DNA of 64,000 bases from Halocaridina rubra (Eukaryota > Arthropoda > Malacostraca > Decapoda > Atyidae): positions 55,001 through 119,000 of the forward strand of contig JAXCGZ010020813.1 of the NCBI GenBank assembly GCA_037179515.1. Direction: 5' to 3'. Positions 1 to 10,887 of the stretch are shown piece after piece (position 1 is the first letter of the stretch; each line of letters opens with the position of its first letter). Position numbers and translations under genes: made by a program. The notes under the pieces are model-generated. The model was given only the letters and a program-made list of their open reading frames with translations, ran no database searches and was not told the DNA's origin.

Positions 1-287
1 GGTGGCCCTAAAACTGAATCCTGTGGAACTCCACAACTAACTTTTCTCCATTCAGACACTGAGTGTCTTACTCTAACACTCTGTTCCCTTCCTTCTAAGT
101 ATGTTTTTATCCATTTCAAAACATTTCCATCTATTCTAGCCATTGCTTGCAGCTTCTCAGTAAGTCTTTCGTGTGGGACAGCGTCAAATGCTTTCTGGAA
201 GTCTAAGAATATGCAATCTGCCCAGCCTCTCTTTCCTGTAAGATTCGACTTACCTCATCATAAAATTCTAATAAGTTTGATACTGTT

Positions 288-1379
288 TATGCCATATTTG
301 CCTTGAGACAAATGATGGAAAAGCATCGGGAGAAACAGAAAGGAATGCATATGGTCTTTATTGACCTGGAAAAGGCATATGATCGAGTACCACGTCAAGA
401 GGTGTGGAGGGGTATTAGAGAAAAGGGAGTCCCCGAGAAATATGTAAGAATCATCCAAGATATGTATGAGAGGGCACAGGCAAATGTTAAGAGCAGTGTA
501 TGCTTTGAGGCCATATCTATTTGATCTGGTCTTGGATGCAGTAACCCAGGGTATTAGAGATCAGTCTCCGTGGTGTATGCTCTTTGCAGATGACATTGTA
601 CTGTGTAGCAAAAGACGAGAGGTAGTGGAGGAGAAGCTTGAGGAGTGGAGAAGAGTGATGGAGGATAGAGGACTGGAAATCAGCAGGAAGAAGACAGAGT
701 ACTTGGGATTGAGAGATGATGACGATGGGGAGGTCAATTTGCAGGGGAAGGTGTTGAAAAGAGTTGAAAAGTTCAAGTATTTGGGATCAACAGTAGCAGC
801 GGATGGTGACCTAGAGTCAGAAATAACCCACCGAATACAAGCGGGATGGAAGAACTGGAAGAAAGTGTCTGGGGTGCTGTGCGACAGGAGAATAGGGATT
901 AAGTTGAGGGGTAAAGTGCATAAGACAGTTGTGAGACCTGCGATGATGTATGGAGCAGAGACATGGGCAATAAAGAAGATACAAGAGAAAAAACTGGATG
1001 TGGCAGAGATGATGATGTTGAGATGGATGTGTGGGGTGACAAGAAGAGATAAGATCAGAAACGAGGTTATTAGAGGTACCTCAAAAGTTAGAGAAATATC
1101 AGATAAGATACAAGAAAGTAGACTAAGATGGTATGGTCATGTCGTTAGGAGGGATGAACAGTATGTTGGGAGGAGGGTGATGGAAATGGATATACAGGGT
1201 AGGAGAAGGAGAGGGAGACCAAAGCGCATGTCATTGGATTGCATGAATGACGACCTGAGGTCTAAAGGTTTGTTGGGTGATGAGGTATGGGACGGAAACA
1301 AATGGAGGAAACTGGCCAGAAACATCGACCCCACATAAAAGTGGGAAAAGATGTAGACGAAGAAGAAGAAGAAGAAGAG
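288..1379 (+). mobile_element. RTE-clade LINE fragment (family 1) nested in copy A
   Basis: This is a 5'-truncated plus-strand element beginning just before an IFALRQMMEK-like RT block and ending in a (GAA)n-type tail at 1358-1379. It is flanked by the direct repeat ACTGTT (282-287 and 1380-1385), and removing it restores the array LINE sequence, so it is a true nested insertion with a 6-bp target site duplication. Simple-repeat 3' tails are usual in RTE elements. The C-terminal region carries GRRRRGRPKR, which fits RTE endings. It belongs to a different subfamily from the RTE copies at 33.7 kb and 57.2 kb. Confidence 0.85.
303..1338 (+). pseudogene. RTE reverse transcriptase remnant
   Basis: There are two overlapping reading frames. 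Positions 303-524 give FIDLEKAYDRVPR (RT motif with catalytic Asp). After an internal deletion of roughly 50-60 nt that removes the usual GLHQGSALSP-type block, 466-1338 continue in another frame with LFDLVLDAV, the catalytic FADD box and KYLGSTVAADGD. The C-terminal block with LRWYGHVVRR and RGRPKRMSLDC follows. The order of motifs matches RTE reverse transcriptases. The deletion and frame change mean it cannot make an active enzyme. No endonuclease domain is present because the copy is 5'-truncated. Confidence 0.85.
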
Positions 1380-2024
1380 ACTGTTGATCTACCTTCTCTG
1401 AAGCCATGTTGTCGCATTACTAAAAGTTGAAGGATTCCAAGTGAAGAGAGATATGTTTCCTAAGAAGTTTCTCTATAACTTTGCAAACTATGCTGCTCAA
1501 GGATACAGGTCTAAAGTTTAGAGCCATATCACTCCTTCCCTTTTTGAAGATAGGTATCATGTTCGCTTGTTTCCAGCATGTTGGAATCTCCCCTGATTCC
1601 AGCGACTTTTTATATATTATACTTAGTGCCACTGATATTGAGTTTGTTCATTTTCCAAGTACACGAGGGGATACATCATCAGGCCCGTAGCTTTATGGAC
1701 ATCTAACTCCATCAGCGCTTTACATACCTCTGTGGCTGAAAGGACGATGTTCTCTAATACGGACCCATGAGCTTCTATCTCTGCAATCTGAGGGGGTAGG
1801 GTATTTTCTAATGTAATATTGACTGAAACTCCTTGTTCAATTCTTTGCAGATCTCTTCATCCATCTCAAAGATGCTTCCATCTGCTCTTTCAAGCCTTAA
1901 AACCAGTTCTTTTACCTTCAGGTTTCCTCTCATAAAGCTGTGGAGAGGCTTGGGATATTCTTTAGAATTCCTTGTGATGTCCCTTTCATAGTCTCTCTCT
2001 GCCTCTCTTCTTTTACTTGTGTGT

Positions 2025-3370
2025 GATTACCTAATTGTGATTACCTAATTGTGTTTACGGGAAAGAGCCAAAAGCTCGTATCCCGCCCTGATCGGTTCCA
2101 TTTTAGACTTCGTGATACATATCGTACCTGTCCTTAAAACTATGGATTGAGATAGCATTAACTACCTCCTCGCTTAGCCAATTCCAATTATCAACTACTC
2201 TTACACTGAAAAAGTATTTCCTTACATCCTGCAAAGAAGTTTTCTTACGAACCTTCAAACTATGACCTCTAGTTCTAGAGCCAGCCATATCGAAATATCG
2301 ATCCCTATCCACTCTATCATAACCATGAAGGAATTTAAAGACTGTCGCCATATCCCCCCTTACTCTTCTAGCTTCGAGTGATGGCAAGTCTAATTCCCTC
2401 AGCCTCTCATCATAACTGAGATTACGTATTTCTGGCACCAGTTTCGTGGCATGTCTTTGAACTTTTTCAAGCTTAGCTATGTGCTTTTTCAAGGGCGGAT
2501 TCCAAAAGGGGGCTGCATATTCGAGTTTTGGCCTAACATAGGTTACATAAATATTTCTGAACATTTCCTTGTCCATGTGCCTGAAGGCTACCCTTACATT
2601 TGATAAGAATGCATATGCTGCCCTTACTACACCATTTATATGTATTTCTGGACACAAATCTGCCAGTATGTTTACTCCTAGATCTCTCTCATTTTCTGTC
2701 TCTTGAAGTTGTACTCCAGCCACCGAGTAGTCAAGCTTGGGCCTTCTTGCACTTGTACCCATTCTCATTACCTTACATTTTGAGGTATTGAATTTCATTA
2801 GCCACTTTTCTGACCTCTCATGCAGATTATTTAGATCCTCCTGAAGTTCTCTACCATTGTTCTCGTTTTTTACTTTCTTCACAATCTTTGCATCATCTGC
2901 AAACATATTCATGAATGACTTTACAGACTCTGGTAGGTCACTTACATATACAAGGAACAAAAGTGGCCCTAAAACTGAACCCTGTGGAACTCCACTACTA
3001 ACTCTTCTCCATTCAGACACCGAGTGTCTTACTCTAACCCTCTGTTCCCTTCCTTCTAAGTAAGTTTTTATCCATTCCAAAACATTTCCACCTATTCTAG
3101 CCATTGAGTGCAGCTTCCTAATAAGTCTCCCATGTGGAACAGTGTCAAACTCTTTCTGGAAGTCTAGGAATATGCAATCTGCCCAGCCCTCTCTTTCCTG
3201 TAAAATTTGGCTTACCTCATCATAAAATTCTAATAAGTTTGTTACTGTTGATCTACCTTCTCTGAAGCCATGTTGCCTCACTGACAAAAAGTTGAAGGAT
3301 TCCAAGTGAAGAGAGATATGTTTCCTTAGTAGTTTCTCCATAACTTTACAAACTATGCTGGTTAAGGATG
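2025..3370 (-). mobile_element. CR1/L2-like LINE copy B
   Basis: This is a 5'-truncated minus-strand copy. Its 3' tail is two units of a 14-bp repeat (ATTACCTAATTGTG on the plus strand) at about 2025-2052, followed by the conserved GGGAAAGAGCC block of the 3' UTR. It ends at 3370 inside the RT next to a (GT)n run. The open frame 2103-3341 (412 codons) covers RT from MEKLLRKHI through FADDAK to the C-terminus. The catalytic motif reads [10 protein letters not shown] instead of FQKAFDTVPH, a change shared with copy C. Confidence 0.87.
2103..3341 (-). pseudogene. Reverse transcriptase C-terminal part of copy B
   Basis: An uninterrupted frame of 412 codons includes the RT palm motifs: [31 protein letters not shown] and the catalytic MFADDAKIV. 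The conserved CR1/L2-type extension EYAAPFWNP and a C-terminal SIHSFKDRYD follow. It lacks the endonuclease and the first RT blocks, so it is a fragment of a roughly 940-codon ORF2. The first codon is simply where the copy is truncated; no genuine start is expected. Confidence 0.8.
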
Positions 3371-3375
3371 ACCAG

Positions 3376-3413
<38 letters not shown>

Positions 3414-3766
3414 AATAAAAAAAATATATATAAAACATGTGTGATATATATCATTGTTTTATATACTTCATATTTTCCATTTCACTTATGAATTCGCCAG
3501 AATTGTTTTTAGAGGGACTTCAAGTATCCTTACCTCTGCCCTTTGTTTCTTGCATTCAAACTTGCCAGAGTAAGACATTCTGATACCTGCACAATCAAAG
3601 AAGGAGCTAACTTGCAAACGTTGAGGGATTCTGGAGGCTCTCTATATGCAAATGCTGGCTCCTTCCATGAATGTGCAAGCATCATACTGTATTAATCTTC
3701 CAAATGATGTTTGATATCCCCCAGCAAACAACTTGGGAGACCACAATAAAAATAGAATATTTCTGG

Positions 3767-3837
<71 letters not shown>
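3371..3837. repeat. Spacer 1 with (GT)n and (AT)n microsatellites
   Basis: This is non-coding sequence between copies B and C. It begins with a (GT)n run (about 3379-3410), continues with about 360 bp of AT-rich sequence with no recognised feature, and ends in (TA)n (about 3772-3836). The same spacer recurs almost unchanged at 5225-5705, differing mainly in microsatellite length, which shows a local duplication of spacer plus flanking LINE halves. Confidence 0.9.
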
Positions 3838-3839
<2 letters not shown>

Positions 3840-5224
3840 TGTGTGATTACCTAATTATGATTACCTAATTGTGTGCGCGCATGCATACGTGCATGCATGT
3901 GATTACCTGATTGTGATTACCCAAAGCTCGCATCTTCCCATCTCCTGATAGGTTCTATTTTCTACTTAGTGATACTTATCATACCTGTCCTTAAAACTAT
4001 GGATTGAGATAGCATTAACTACCTCCTCGCTTAGCGAATTCCAATTATCAACTACTCTTACACCGAAAAAGTATTTCGTTACATCCTGCAAAGAAGTTTT
4101 CTTACGAAGCTTCAAACTATGACTTCTGATTTTAGAGCCTGCCATATCAAAATATCGATCCCTATCCACTCTATCATAACCATGAAGGAATTTAAAGACT
4201 GTTACCATATCCCCACTCAATCTTCTAGCTTCGAGTGATGGTAAGTCTAATCCCCTCAGCCTCTCATCATAACTGAGATTGCGTATTTCTTGCACCAGTT
4301 TCGTGGCAGTTCTTTGACCCTTTTCAAGCTTAGCCATGTACTTTTTCAAGTGCAGATTCCAAAAGGGGGCTGCATATTCGAGTTTTGGCCTCACATAGGT
4401 TACATAAATATATCTGAACATTTCCTTGTCCATGTGCCTGAAGGCTACCCTTATATTTGATAAGAACACATATGCTGCATTTACTATGCCATTTATATGT
4501 ATTTCTGGAGACAAATCTGCCAGTATGTTTACTCCTAGATCTCTCTCATTTTTTGTCTCTTGAAGTTGTACTCCAGCCACTGAGTAGTCAAGATTGGGCC
4601 TTCTTGCACTTGTACCCATTCTCATTACCTTACATTTTGAAGTATTGAATTTCATTAGCCACTTTCTGACCTCTCATGCAGACTATTTAGATCTTCCTGA
4701 AGTTTTCTACCATTTCTCGTTTCCTACTTTCTTCACAATCTTTACATCATCTGCAAACATACTCATGAATGAATTTACAGACTCTGGTAGGTCATTTACA
4801 TATACAAGGAACAAAAGTGGCCCTAAAACTGAACCCTGTGGAACTCCACTACTAACTCTTCTCCATTCAGACACCGAGTGTCTTACTCTAACCCTCTGTT
4901 CCCTTCCTTCTAAGTAAGTTTTTATCCATTCCAAAACATTTCCACCTATTCTAGCCATTGAGTGCAGCTTCCTAATAAGTCTCCCATGTGGAACAGTGTC
5001 AAACTCTTTCTGGAAGTCTAGGAATATGCAATCTGCCCAGCCCTCTCTTTCCTGTAAAATTTGGCTTACCTCATCATAAAATTCTAATAAGTTTGTTACT
5101 GTTGATCTACCTTCTCTGAAGCCATGTTGCCTCACTGACAAAAAGTTGAAGGATTCCAAGTGAAGAGAGATATGTTTCCTTAGTAGTTTCTCCATAACTT
5201 TACAAACTATGCTGGTTAAGGATG
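3838..5224 (-). mobile_element. CR1/L2-like LINE copy C (recombinant of B and D)
   Basis: The left half (about 3838-4700) matches copy D almost exactly, including an unusual expanded tail with a GCGCGCATGCATACG insert and the protein variants TKNERDLGV and NLHLKKYMAKL. The right half (from about 4806) matches copy B, including the FQKEFD change and the same truncation point. The open frames 3966-4655 and 4707-5224 cover RT, separated by a frameshift near 4660-4720. This mosaic is what unequal crossing-over between B and D would leave. Confidence 0.87.
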
Positions 5225-5229
5225 ACCAG

Positions 5230-5269
<40 letters not shown>

Positions 5270-5629
5270 AATAAAAAAAATATATATAAAACATGTGTGA
5301 TATATATCATTGTTTTATATACTTCATATTTTCCATTTCACTTATGAATTCGCCAGAATTGTTTTTAGAGGGACTTCAAGTATCCTTACCTCTGCCCTTT
5401 GTTTCTTGCATTCAAACTTGCCAGAGTAAGACATTCTGATACCTGCACAATCAAAGAAGGAGCTAACTTGCAAACGTTGAGGGATTCTGGAGGCTCTCTA
5501 TATGCAAATGCTGGCTCCTTCCATGAATGTGCAAGCATCATACTGTATTAATCTTCCAAATGATGTTTGATATCCCCCAGCAAACAACTTGGGAGACCAC
5601 AATAAAAATAGAATATTTCTGGTATATAT

Positions 5630-5705
<76 letters not shown>
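5225..5705. repeat. Spacer 2, duplicate of spacer 1
   Basis: This is a near-identical copy of 3371-3837, offset by about 1.85-1.87 kb. It contains (GT)n at about 5232-5267 and (TA)n at about 5623-5704. The unique middle part is the same as in spacer 1. It holds no gene. Confidence 0.9.
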
Positions 5706-5707
<2 letters not shown>

Positions 5708-8324
5708 TGTGTGATTACCTAATTATGATTACCTAATTGTGTGCGCGCATGCATACGTGCATGCATGTGATTACCTGATTGTGATTACCCAAAGCTCGCA
5801 TCTTCCCATCTCCTGATAGGTTCTATTTTCTACTTAGTGATACTTATCATACCTGTCCTTAAAACTATGGATTGAGATAGCATTAACTACCTCCTCGCTT
5901 AGCGAATTCCAAATTATCAACTACTCTTACACCGAAAAAGTATTTCGTTACATCCTGCAAAGAAGTTTTCTTACGAAGCTTCAAACTATGACTTCTGATT
6001 TTAGAGCCTGCCATATCAAAATATCGATCCCTATCCACTCTATCATAACCATGAAGGAATTTAAAGACTGTTACCATATCCCCACTCAATCTTCTAGCTT
6101 CGAGTGATGGTAAGTCTAATCCCCTCAGCCTCTCATCATAACTGAGATTGCGTATTTCTTGCACCAGTTTCGTGGCAGTTCTTTGACCCTTTTCAAGCTT
6201 AGCCATGTACTTTTTCAAGTGCAGATTCCAAAAGGGGGCTGCATATTCGAGTTTTGGCCTCACATAGGTTACATAAATATATCTGAACATTTCCTTGTCC
6301 ATGTGCCTGAAGGCTACCCTTATATTTGATAAGAACACATATGCTGCATTTACTATGCCATTTATATGTATTTCTGGAGACAAATCTGCCAGTATGTTTA
6401 CTCCTAGATCTCTCTCATTTTTTGTCTCTTGAAGTTGTACTCCAGCCACTGAGTAGTCAAGATTGGGCCTTCTTGCAGTTGTACCCATTCTCATTACCTT
6501 ACATTTTGAAGTATTGAATTTCATTAGCCACTTTTCTGACCACTCATGCAAACTATTTAGATCTTCCTGAAGTTCTCTACCATTGTTCTCGTTTCTTACT
6601 TTCTTCACAATCTTTGCATCATCTGCAAACATATTCATGAATGAATTTACAGACTCTGGTAGGTCATTTACATATACAAGGAACAAAAGTGGCCCTAAAA
6701 CTGAACCCTGTGGAACTCCACTACTAACTCTTCTCCATTCAGACACTGAGTGTCTTACTCTAACCCTCTATTCCATTCCTTCTAAGAAAGTTTTTATCCA
6801 TTCCAAGACATTTCCACGTATTTTAGTCCTTGCTAGCAGCTTCCTAATAAGTTTCCCATGTGGAACAGTGTCAAACGCTTTCTGGAAGTCTAGGAATATG
6901 CAATAGGCCAAGCCCTCTCTTTCCTGTAAGATTAGGCTTACCTCATCATAAAATTCTAATAAGTTTGTTACTGTTGATCTACCTTCTCTGAAGCCATGTT
7001 GCCTCACTGACATAAAGTTGAAGGATTCCAAGTGAAGAGAGATATGTTTCCTTAGTAGTTTCTCCATAACTTTGCAAACTATGCTGATCAAGGAAACTAA
7101 TCTATAGTTCAGAGCCGTATCCCTCCTTCCCTTTTTAAAGATAGGTATCACGTTTGCTTGTTTCCAGCATCTTGGAATCTCCATTGACCCCAGTGACTTT
7201 GTAAATATGATACTTATTGCCACTGATATTGAGCTTGCACATTTTTTAAGTACATAAGGGGATATGTCATGAGGACCTGTAGCTTTATGAACATCTAACT
7301 CCATCAGTGCTTTGCATACCTATTTGGCTGTAAGGTTGATGTTCTCTAATACCGGCCCTTAAGCTTCTATCTCTGCAATCTGAGGGGGTGTGGTATTTCC
7401 TACTGTAAATACTGACTGAAACTCCTTCTTCAATTCTTTGCAGATCTCTTCATCTATCTCAGTGATGCTTCCATCCGCTCTTTTTAGCCTTAAAACCTGT
7501 TGTTTTACCTTCAGTTTTCCTCTCACAACGCTGTGGAAAAGCTTGGGATTTTCTTTAGCCTTCCTGGTGATGTCCCTCTCATAGTCTCTCTCTGCCTCTC
7601 TTCTTTTACTTAGTTAGTCATTTCTCGCTCTTTTGTAGGTTTGCCAGGCATTTATGTTTTTTCTCCTCCTATACCTTTTCCAGCATTTGTCTCTCAACTC
7701 CTTAGCTCTTTTACACTCATTGTCGAACCATTTCTCTCTGGCATGCATTACACCTACTTTGGTGAAGGGTATGCAGCAATCTACTATCTTCCCATATTTC
7801 TCACAAAAGATGTCATACATTTCTTGTACAGATTTGTTGTAAAATAAGGTTCTCCAGTCAATAACTGCAAAAAGCTCATTTATTTTGATGTAATCTCCTT
7901 TCGGATAGTTCCTCCTCATGTCCTCAGTGCCTCTACTCTCAGGAAGAATATCTTCAATGATATACTGCATCATCAACACACAGTGGTCACTTTCCAATTG
8001 GTTGTTCATACTCAATTTTTTCAATATCCAACACATTATCTGTGAATACTAGATCAAGTAGTGATGGCTCATCCCCACCCCTGGCCCTCGTTGGTTCCAT
8101 TACATGTTGGTGTAGGAAATTCCCTTATACGCAATCTAGGAATCTTGCCCCAAATGAGTCCTCACCACTGTGTGAGTCAAGATTTATCCAATCTATGTCT
8201 TTATGATTAAAATCTCCCATAATTAAAATCCTACATTTTCTCTTCCGTGCCATGTTAACAAATGAATTTATGACTTCAATAGTACCTATATGACTTTCCT
8301 AATAAACTTCAAGCCTATTCTGGA
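5706..8324 (-). mobile_element. CR1/L2-like LINE copy D (tandem unit 1)
   Basis: The copy extends from the tail repeats at 5706 to a break inside the endonuclease (codons for NRLEVYEES) at 8324, where it abuts the 3' end of copy E with no spacer. Coding pieces are 5883-6746 and 6768-7304 (RT) and 7614-8036 (end of the endonuclease and linker). In-frame stops lie at 7320-7322 (TAG replacing a Glu codon) and 7614-7616 (TAA replacing a Tyr codon). Both stops recur in copies E and F. Confidence 0.88.
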
Positions 8325-10887
8325 ATTACCTAATTGTGTTTTCGGGAAAGAGCCCAAAGCTCGTATCTCCCCGTCTCCTGATCGGTACCATTTTCTACTT
8401 AGTGATACTTATCATACCTGTCCTTAAAACTATTGATTGAGATAGGATTAACTACCTCCTCGCTTTGCTAATTCCAATTATCAACTACTCATACATTAAA
8501 AAAGTATTTCCTTACATCCTGCAATGAAGTTTTCTTACGAAGCTTCAAACTATGACCTCTAGTTCTAGAGCCTGCCATATCAAAATATCGATCCCTATCC
8601 ACTCTATCATAACCATGAAGGAATTTAAAGGCTGTCAACATATCCCCCTCAATCTTCTAGCTTCGAGTGATGGTAAGTCTAATTCCCTCAGCCTCTCATC
8701 ATAACTGAGATTACGTATGTCTGGCACCAGTTTCGTGGCAGTTCTTTGAACCTTTTTAAGCTTAGATATGTGCTTTTTCAAGTGCGGATTCCAAAAGGGG
8801 GCTGCATATTCGAGTTTTGGCCTAACATAGGTTACATAAATATTTCTGAACATTTCCTTGTCCATGTGCCTGGAGGCTACCCTTATATTTGATAAGAAAT
8901 CATATGCTGCCCTTACTATACCATTTATATGTATTTCTGGAGACAAATCTGCCAGTATGTTTACTCCTAGATCTCTCTCATTTTCTGTCTCTTGAAGTTG
9001 TACTCCAGCCACCGAGTAGTCAAGCTTGGGCCTTCTTGCACTTGTACCCATTCTCATTACCTTACATTTTGAAGTATTGAATTTCATTAGCCACTTTTCT
9101 GACCACACGTGCAGACTATTTAGATCTTCCTGAAGTGCTCTACCATTTCTCGTTTCCTACTTTCTTCACAATCTTTACATCATCTGCAAACATATTCATG
9201 AATGAATTTACAGACTCTGGTAGGTCATTTACATATACAAGGAACAAAAGTGGCCCTAAAACTGAACCCTGTGGAACTCCACTACTAACTCTTCTCCATT
9301 CAGACACTGAGTGTCTTACTCTAACCCTTTATTCCATTCCTTCTAAGAAAGTTTTTATCCATTCCAAGACATTTCCACGTATTTTAGTCCTTGCTTGCAG
9401 CTTCCTAATAAGTTTCCCTTGTGGAACAGTGTCAAACGCTTTCTGGAAGTCTAGGAATATGCAATAGGCCAAGCCCTCTCTTTCCTGTAAGATTCGGCTT
9501 ACCTCATCATAAAATTCTAATAAGTTTGTTACTGTTGATCTAACTTCTCTGAAGCCATGTTGCCTCACTGACATAAAGTTGAAGGATTCCAAGTGAAGAG
9601 AGATATGTTTCCTTAGTAGTTTCTCCATAACTTTGCAAACTATGCTGATCAAGGAAACTAATCTATAGTTCAGAGCCGGATCCCTCCTCCCCTTTTTAAA
9701 GATAGGTATCACGCTTGCTTGTTTCCAGCATCTTGGAATCTCCCCTGACTATAGTGATTTTGTAAATATGATACTTATTGCCACTGATATTGAGTTTGCA
9801 CATTTTTTAAGACCATAAGGGGATATGTCATCATGACCTGTAGCTTTATGAACATCTAACTCCATCAGCGCTTTGCATACCTATTTGGCTGTAAGGTTGA
9901 TGTTCTCTAATACCGGCCCTTGAGCTTCTATCTCTGCAATCTGAGGGGGTGTGGTATTTCCTACTGTAAATACTGACTGAAACTCCTTCTTCAATTCTTT
10001 GCAGATCTCTTCATCTATCTCATGGATGCTTCCATCCGCTCTTTTTAGCCTTAAAACCTGTTGTTTTACCTTCAGTTTTCCTCTCACAACGCTGTGGAAA
10101 AGCTTGGGATTTTCTTTAGCCTTCCTGGTGATGTCCCTCTCATAGTCTCTCTCTGCCTCTCTTCTTTTACTTAGTTAGTCATTTCTCGCTCTTTTGTAGG
10201 TTTGCCAGGCATTTATGTTTTTTCTCCTCCTATACCTTTTCCAGCATTTGTCTCTCAACTCCTTAGCTCTTTTACACTCATTGTCGAACCATTTCTCTCT
10301 GGCATGCATTACACCTACTTTGGTGAAAGGTATGCAGCAATCTACTATCTTCCCATATTTCTCACAAAAGATGTCATACATTTCTTGTACAGATTTGTTG
10401 TAAAATAAGGTTCTCCAGTCAATAACTGCAAAAAGCTAATTTATTTTGATGTAATCTCCTTTTGGATAGTTCCTCCTCATGTCCTCAGAGCCTCTACTCT
10501 CAGGCAGAATATCTTCAATGATATACTACATCAACAACACACAGTGGTCACTCTTTCCAATTGGTGGTTCATACTCAATTTTTTCAATATCCAACACATT
10601 ATCTGTGAATACTAGATCAAGTAGTGATGGCTCATCCCCACCCCTGGCCCTCGTTGGTTCCATCACATGTTGGTGTAGGAAATTCCCTTATACGCAATCT
10701 AGGAATCTTGCCCCAAATGAGTCCTCACCACTGTGTGAGTCAAGATTTATCCAATCTATGTCTTTATGATTAAAATCTCCCATAATTAAAATCCTACATT
10801 TTCTCTTCCGTGCCATGTTAACAACTGAATTTATGACTTCAATAGTACCTATATGACTTTCCTAATAAACTTCAAGCCTATTCTGGA
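8325..10887 (-). mobile_element. CR1/L2-like LINE copy E (tandem unit 2)
   Basis: This unit is about 2,563 bp with exactly the same boundaries as D: one tail unit (ATTACCTAATTGTG) at the left and a break in the endonuclease at the right. The junction CCTATTCTGGAATTACC is identical at 8315-8331 and 10878-10894. It shares the TAG (9881-9883) and TAA (10175-10177) stops with D and F. RT is fragmented (8635-9108, 9329-9712, 9881-10087). It is not a functional gene. Confidence 0.88.

Larger units (their letters stand above)
1..2017 (-). mobile_element. CR1/L2-like LINE copy A (array LINE), split by an RTE insertion
   Basis: The minus strand reads as the reverse transcriptase part of the array LINE. 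Positions 1-287 cover the region after the [13 protein letters not shown] motif, and 1380-2017 resume it upstream through the SLTSIVCK block to the linker before the RT. The copy is interrupted at 288-1379 by a plus-strand RTE element. It runs off the left edge of the window, so its 3' end is not seen. At the right it stops in the codons corresponding to YLSKRREAE and is followed by a short (GT)n and the 3' tail of copy B. Frameshifts and stops make it non-coding. The family assignment rests on near-identity with the intact copy at 19,931-22,914. Confidence 0.85.
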
